26,315 nucleotides of DNA from a virus. Under the pieces are notes generated by a model. It was not told the origin of the DNA. It saw only the letters and a program-made list of their open reading frames with translations, and did not search any database. This document shows positions 22,372 through 26,315 of this stretch, in pieces. The translations under genes were made by a program, and so were the position numbers. How positions within the stretch are numbered: the stretch's first letter is position 1; every line of letters starts with the position of its first letter. The stretch lies in the IMG/VR virus record IMGVR_UViG_3300030202_003403, positions 1-26,315 of that record; one strand, written 5' to 3'.

Positions 22372-25300
22372 TTTGTGTCTAAATCTAATTCATAATTTAA
22401 GGTATAGTCAGCTAATTGGTCTAACTTTATTTCATACCTTTTGCTATTATAACTACCTGTTCCTGCTCCTGAAATGAAAATTGTTAGAGTGTTATCTTTT
22501 GGTTTATAGTCTCTTATCTGTACTGTTCTTATACCAGCTTCTAACTTATCTTGTCGTTTTAAATCAGAGTTTGAGTATGGTTTTGTAAACCCTAACTCTT
22601 CGGTTACTTTTTTAAATTCCTCTCTATTAGCCTTTAACTTTTCTACATCACCACCGTACTCTTCAACAACTTTATCTATAAACCAAATCATTCTTTCATT
22701 AAATTCATCTACACCTTCTTTATCAATGTCCCAAGCGTCATACCAAACATCAGATAATTGTCCATCAATATGATTTATTTCAGTATCTTCTATTTCAAGA
22801 AAATTATTAATTTTTTTGTCACCTATTATATAAAGTAATTGTTCATAAGTAATATATAATTTCCATAATGGGTATCTATTATTTCCTACATATTCATAAT
22901 CTAAAACTTTGTCCTCTGATACCGTTTCTGTCACAGATTTTACTCTAGACCTTCCAACTGCACACCCGAGAGCGTCTAGAAGTTCGTAATAATTTCTTTC
23001 CCATAATTCTGGTACTAACTCTTGCATCATTTCATCTATAGAACCGTCATCTGTCCAAACATATTTATTTGGGTCTTCCCCAAATACAGTCACCATATCA
23101 TTAAGTTTTTGAGTGGTTTCTGGTGTTAAATGATAATGCATGTAATTTAATTCTTCATCATCCATTTCCTCACAGTGGTCATTATAGTAATATCTGTCGG
23201 TGGCCAACTCAAAATACCAATCATCGTCTTCGTCAACACCCATAATTTTTTCTTTAAAAATAGACTCGTCATAATAAATTGACACACCTTTATTACCAAA
23301 ATACACACTCTGAACTACAGGGTTATAATCATTTTCAAGATAAGTCATATCAGATAAAAACTCTTTTAATTTTTCTTCAGTTACAGGATTTGGATTTTTA
23401 ATCATATTATAAACTAATTTAGAAAACTCATTTGTATCTCTTAAATCTTCTAAAATAGTGGAGTCTAACTCTACACCATATTTCATTTTATCGAACGTTG
23501 TGTATGTTTGTTGAAACATGTCGTGTAAAGTTGGTTTGTCCGCTAAAAATCTATGTTGGTTTAACCACTTATTACTTTTAGTTTTTATTTGAACATGGGG
23601 GCTTGGTAATCCAGGTACTTTTTCCCTATCATCAAACTTCCACCTTTCACCAGTATCTTTAGATTGTAGTATGTAAGATGTTCCATACCCCTCAAACGAT
23701 TTAACACCGTCACTACACCATTGTGTACCTTTAGCTAATTGACAAAAACTATAATCATTTATTGGCCACACATATTTCCAATTATCATTTTCAAAAATTG
23801 TTTTTACTCTAATTCTTTGTTCTTGTTCATTTATAGGTTCTGTTTCACCTGTTGGTGTTGTTACTGTTGGTTCGTACAATAACTCTGGTAACCTATCAGA
23901 TAATGATTGGTTAATGTCATAGCTTGGGAAATAATACCCATCAAACCATCTTGTTTCCGCTTGTAAACATTCTCCTTTTTTTCCTTCACAATAATCATGG
24001 AACATATACTCCTCGTCTATCAACATGTCAAAAATTTGTTTTTCATTTAAGTATATGGGGTTTATATCTACTAACGCGTCTTCTAGTGTTGTTCCCGCGT
24101 AATCAGGATGATATTCAAATGTTTCTATGTTGTCCCACGTATTACCATCATTTACCCATTTTTTTAAATCATCTTCAAAATACCAAGACCACGAACCATC
24201 TTCATCACTTCTATATAATTTACCATCAGCTCCAAAATGTTCTCGTAATTTATCCAAAATATCTTCTTTCATAGCTTCTTTAACAGCATATTCAGCTTCA
24301 TCATTATGAGCCCACACTATAAAATTCTCAATCTCATTTATTTCTTCCTCATACTTTTCTTTAAGTTCATCTATTTCTTCACTGGTAGAACCTGGACTTA
24401 AAATATCTTCAGCAACTTCCTTGGATACACCACCAAAAATTTTACTTATAGTTTCCCAATTCCCCTTGTCAATATCTTGTAACATATATTCATCATATTC
24501 ATAATTGTACCAATCACTATGTTCATACCAATCATCTAAACTACATAAAAAGTCATGTATGTAACTCATATCATAATCTCTATTATTTCTATCAAATAAC
24601 CCTGTTAAATCATCACAATCATAGGTTCTACTAACCATAACTGGTTTTGTGGTGTTTTGTAACCAACGTTTTACTAAAAAGACTGCTACATTATAGTTTA
24701 CCTCAATCCCTAATATTTTCATATCATTAAGGTCTGCACCGTGTTCATCCCATTGTTTAAAAATATAAGGTATAATTCTTTCTGGCACTCTTTCCATGAC
24801 ATCATCCATATCTTCTTTTTCCATACCAGCTGTAAAGTCCCATTGTCCTGTTGGGAATAGTTTTAGTTGCTCCTCATGTTCACGTAACCTACCTTTCATT
24901 TGAAGGTCATATTCCGAATCTTGTTCAAATCTATATAAATCACCAAAACTAATTTTTTGGTCTATCTCAAAAGGTATATTACTACTAGATGTACTTGATG
25001 ATTGTTGTATGTCTGCTACACTACCAGTAGGGGTCATAAATATTATAAATTTTTGTGATGGTCGTCCCCAACCACCTTCTCTTGTAAACACAGCTTGAAC
25101 TAAACTACCTCTTAGGGCATCAGATATATTTCTTCTTGGTTTACGTCCACCACCAATCATACCCGCTTCAGTTAATACATCTTCTATTTTAATATATTTG
25201 TCATATGGGTCCATTAAAACTCTAACCCCATCATCGTGGTATTCATGATATCCATTATCCACAAAAGTTTCCATTTCTGGAAAATAAACTTTTAATATTG

Positions 25301-25997
25301 TAACTTCTTCACCATCTGGTGTTTCGTCTATAGTTACTTCCACCACTTTACCTTTAGAATAATTTTCTGGTGGAATATATTCACCACCTGATTCATCTTC
25401 GGATGGAAAAGTTGTGTGGTCTAAATGCACAACTCTAATATGGTCACCTGGTTTTACTTTTGGGTTTAGTTCTTTTTTTGTTTCTTCATTTAATGGTTTT
25501 AACCCTAGGCTACCCCATAGGTCTTCATCTTTAAACATATCTGGACTCATATATTCTATAGCTAACGCCATAGCTTGACCAGAAGATAGTGGAAATATAT
25601 CTATTATTTTATTTTTTATAATGTTAGTAATTGAATCATAATCACTACTATCTGTTGGGTCAAAATTACCCACCCCAATAGAAGTTGGTAAAACAAAAAA
25701 GGTTAATCCGTCTACATCTTTTTTTTCTACCCAACCATCTAGATATTCAAAAATTACTTTTTTAATATTTTCATGTCTTCTTTTTTTGTATACACCATCT
25801 ATGTGTTCTTGTATTTTATTTTGGACATTAGGGTTCCATTTATGGTCAAAATGGTTAGAGTGTAGAAGTGTAGCTAGAGTAGTATCTACATAAAGATTTT
25901 TCTTAATTGCATTAATTTGCTCTAAAAGACTTTCGTCTTTGGTAACTGTTAAGACATTTTGTGTCTTTTTTCTTAATTTTTCTAAAAGTATCGACAT
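22368..25997 (-). CDS. Giant acidic protein, 1209 aa, putative virion-associated
   Basis: I cannot name this 1209-aa protein. It starts with a short amphipathic helix (ILLEKLRKKTQNVL). At about residues 178-240 lies a likely SH3/KOW-type beta barrel (VKPGDHIRVVHLD, then KGKVVEVTID). A Ser-rich linker occurs near residue 335. The middle is very acidic and rich in aromatic residues (DDWYEHSDWYNYEYDEY). At about residues 735-775 is the pattern W..PINDYSFCQLAKGTQWCSDG followed by a Tyr/Gly block; I have seen similar WC motifs in other large phage proteins but know no function. No membrane span, polymerase or protease site is evident. A late box 7 nt before the ATG implies late expression, so a particle-associated role is likely, possibly an internal head protein. 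Confidence 0.75.
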   Translation of the reverse strand: MSILLEKLRKKTQNVLTVTKDESLLEQINAIKKNLYVDTTLATLLHSNHFDHKWNPNVQNKIQEHIDGVYKKRRHENIKKVIFEYLDGWVEKKDVDGLTFFVLPTSIGVGNFDPTDSSDYDSITNIIKNKIIDIFPLSSGQAMALAIEYMSPDMFKDEDLWGSLGLKPLNEETKKELNPKVKPGDHIRVVHLDHTTFPSEDESGGEYIPPENYSKGKVVEVTIDETPDGEEVTILKVYFPEMETFVDNGYHEYHDDGVRVLMDPYDKYIKIEDVLTEAGMIGGGRKPRRNISDALRGSLVQAVFTREGGWGRPSQKFIIFMTPTGSVADIQQSSSTSSSNIPFEIDQKISFGDLYRFEQDSEYDLQMKGRLREHEEQLKLFPTGQWDFTAGMEKEDMDDVMERVPERIIPYIFKQWDEHGADLNDMKILGIEVNYNVAVFLVKRWLQNTTKPVMVSRTYDCDDLTGLFDRNNRDYDMSYIHDFLCSLDDWYEHSDWYNYEYDEYMLQDIDKGNWETISKIFGGVSKEVAEDILSPGSTSEEIDELKEKYEEEINEIENFIVWAHNDEAEYAVKEAMKEDILDKLREHFGADGKLYRSDEDGSWSWYFEDDLKKWVNDGNTWDNIETFEYHPDYAGTTLEDALVDINPIYLNEKQIFDMLIDEEYMFHDYCEGKKGECLQAETRWFDGYYFPSYDINQSLSDRLPELLYEPTVTTPTGETEPINEQEQRIRVKTIFENDNWKYVWPINDYSFCQLAKGTQWCSDGVKSFEGYGTSYILQSKDTGERWKFDDREKVPGLPSPHVQIKTKSNKWLNQHRFLADKPTLHDMFQQTYTTFDKMKYGVELDSTILEDLRDTNEFSKLVYNMIKNPNPVTEEKLKEFLSDMTYLENDYNPVVQSVYFGNKGVSIYYDESIFKEKIMGVDEDDDWYFELATDRYYYNDHCEEMDDEELNYMHYHLTPETTQKLNDMVTVFGEDPNKYVWTDDGSIDEMMQELVPELWERNYYELLDALGCAVGRSRVKSVTETVSEDKVLDYEYVGNNRYPLWKLYITYEQLLYIIGDKKINNFLEIEDTEINHIDGQLSDVWYDAWDIDKEGVDEFNERMIWFIDKVVEEYGGDVEKLKANREEFKKVTEELGFTKPYSNSDLKRQDKLEAGIRTVQIRDYKPKDNTLTIFISGAGTGSYNSKRYEIKLDQLADYTLNYELDLDTN

Positions 25998-26004
25998 ATG
26001 TATT

Positions 26005-26011
26005 ATAAATA
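26005..26011 (-). promoter_or_regulatory. Putative late promoter box for the 1209-aa gene
   Basis: The sense strand reads ATATTTATAATA, with 7 nt between the octamer and the ATG at 25997. It directly abuts the -33 box of the divergent promoter at 26013. Confidence 0.6.
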
Positions 26012-26012
26012 T

Positions 26013-26043
26013 TTTGTCATTTCAATTAAATTGTATATATTTG
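26013..26043 (+). promoter_or_regulatory. Bacteroidetes-type promoter for the 64-aa gene
   Basis: TTTG (26013-26016) and TATATTTG (26036-26043) are separated by exactly 19 nt, a full match to the Bacteroidetes consensus. The ATG at 26066 is 22 nt downstream. The same transcript could continue into the possible tmRNA at 26275. Confidence 0.65.
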
Positions 26044-26065
26044 TTTATATAAAAATAATATAATT

Positions 26066-26260
26066 ATGCCAAAATCAAGACATAGAAAAAATCACAAGAA
26101 AAAAGTTGAATCCTGGAAACAAAGGTCACAACAAAGAATTAATTCTGCGAACAAAGAAATTATGAAAGTGCAGGAAGATTTAATGAAAAAATATAAAGAA
26201 AAACAAGAAGCTGAAGGTAAGGGTGAAAAATCATTAAATCCGAACCCTGACACTTTATAA
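26066..26260 (+). CDS. Small basic protein, 64 aa
   Basis: This short Lys/Arg/Gln-rich protein begins MPKSRHRKNHKKKVESWKQR and continues as a single charged helix with a polar tail (NPNPDTL). I recall similar small proteins with an opening like MPKSRxRKNHKxKV in other T4-like and marine phages, all without known function. The strongly basic N-terminus suggests contact with RNA or DNA. A near-consensus host-type promoter precedes it, and the start of a possible tmRNA lies 14 nt after its stop, so the two may be co-transcribed. Confidence 0.75.
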   Translation: MPKSRHRKNHKKKVESWKQRSQQRINSANKEIMKVQEDLMKKYKEKQEAEGKGEKSLNPNPDTL

Positions 26261-26274
26261 TGTATTTAGAATAT

Positions 26275-26315
26275 GGGGGTGACTGGAATTGATTGGCATC
26301 AGTCGATTAGTATCA
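26275..26315 (+). ncRNA. ssrA: Possible 5' end of a phage tmRNA (cut by window end)
   Basis: The sequence GGGGGTGACTGGAATTGATT resembles the conserved 5' start of tmRNA (GGGGcTGAttcTGGaTTcGAc in E. coli): GGGG, TGA, TGG and the TT-GA block appear in the same order and nearly the same spacing. In tmRNA this segment forms the 5' acceptor strand and D-loop region. Only 41 bases are available, so the tag-coding frame, pseudoknots and 3' T-arm/CCA half cannot be checked. A chance match or another structured RNA remains possible. Confidence 0.5.

Noticed and set aside
1-26315. tRNA genes, insertion sequences, integrase or attachment sites
   Set aside because: Intergenic gaps are mostly under 75 bases, with no cloverleaf-like sequences, transposase motifs or long repeats noticed on reading both strands.

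Overview
The window looks like part of a large, AT-rich, T4-like tailed phage (myovirus) genome whose host is probably a Bacteroidetes/Flavobacteriia bacterium. The T4-type hallmarks are a prohead protease (gp21-like), portal (gp20-like) and large terminase (gp17-like), all on the minus strand. The host guess rests on three things. Plus-strand genes and dnaK are preceded by boxes of the Bacteroidetes type (TTTG or TTG, about 19-20 nt, TAnnTTTG). No Shine-Dalgarno sequences are evident. DnaK and the Clp ATPase read like Bacteroidetes proteins.

Layout. Positions 13-12053 (minus) form a head and packaging module. Read in the direction of transcription it holds a KTSC-domain protein, a nucleotidyltransferase-fold protein, a block of five co-oriented, mostly unrecognised (putatively structural) genes, terminase, portal, two unknowns, a histidine-rich putative virion protein and the prohead protease. 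Positions 12103-17223 hold a proteostasis block: full-length dnaK (minus), and divergently from it (plus) a ClpC-like AAA+ unfoldase without its N-domain, an unknown protein and a SprT-like zinc metalloprotease. Positions 17220-21514 (minus) hold DeoC, a nucleoside 2-deoxyribosyltransferase-like protein and an 865-aa protein with hydrophobic segments. Position 21565 (plus) starts a very short M20/PepT-like aminopeptidase. Positions 22368-25997 (minus) encode a 1209-aa acidic protein. A 64-aa basic protein (plus) follows, and the window ends in what looks like the 5' end of a tmRNA. No stretch longer than 300 bases lacks a gene; the longest gap, 13975-14184, is a divergent regulatory region.

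Regulation. Ten minus-strand genes or operons carry the invariant sense heptamer TATTTAT 4-32 nt before the start codon. Genes lying tightly inside operons, plus-strand genes and dnaK do not. This is probably the late promoter. It reads as the reverse complement of the core of the T4 late box (TATAAATA). At two divergent junctions a late box sits back-to-back with a host-type promoter. Several predicted transcripts would be nearly leaderless.

How the genes may work together (inference). DnaK, ClpC-like unfoldase, SprT, M20 peptidase and a possible tmRNA could form a phage-encoded protein quality-control and protein-recycling set. DeoC and the deoxyribosyltransferase-like protein lie behind a late promoter and have short helical N-terminal extensions. 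They may therefore be virion-packaged enzymes rather than early metabolic genes.
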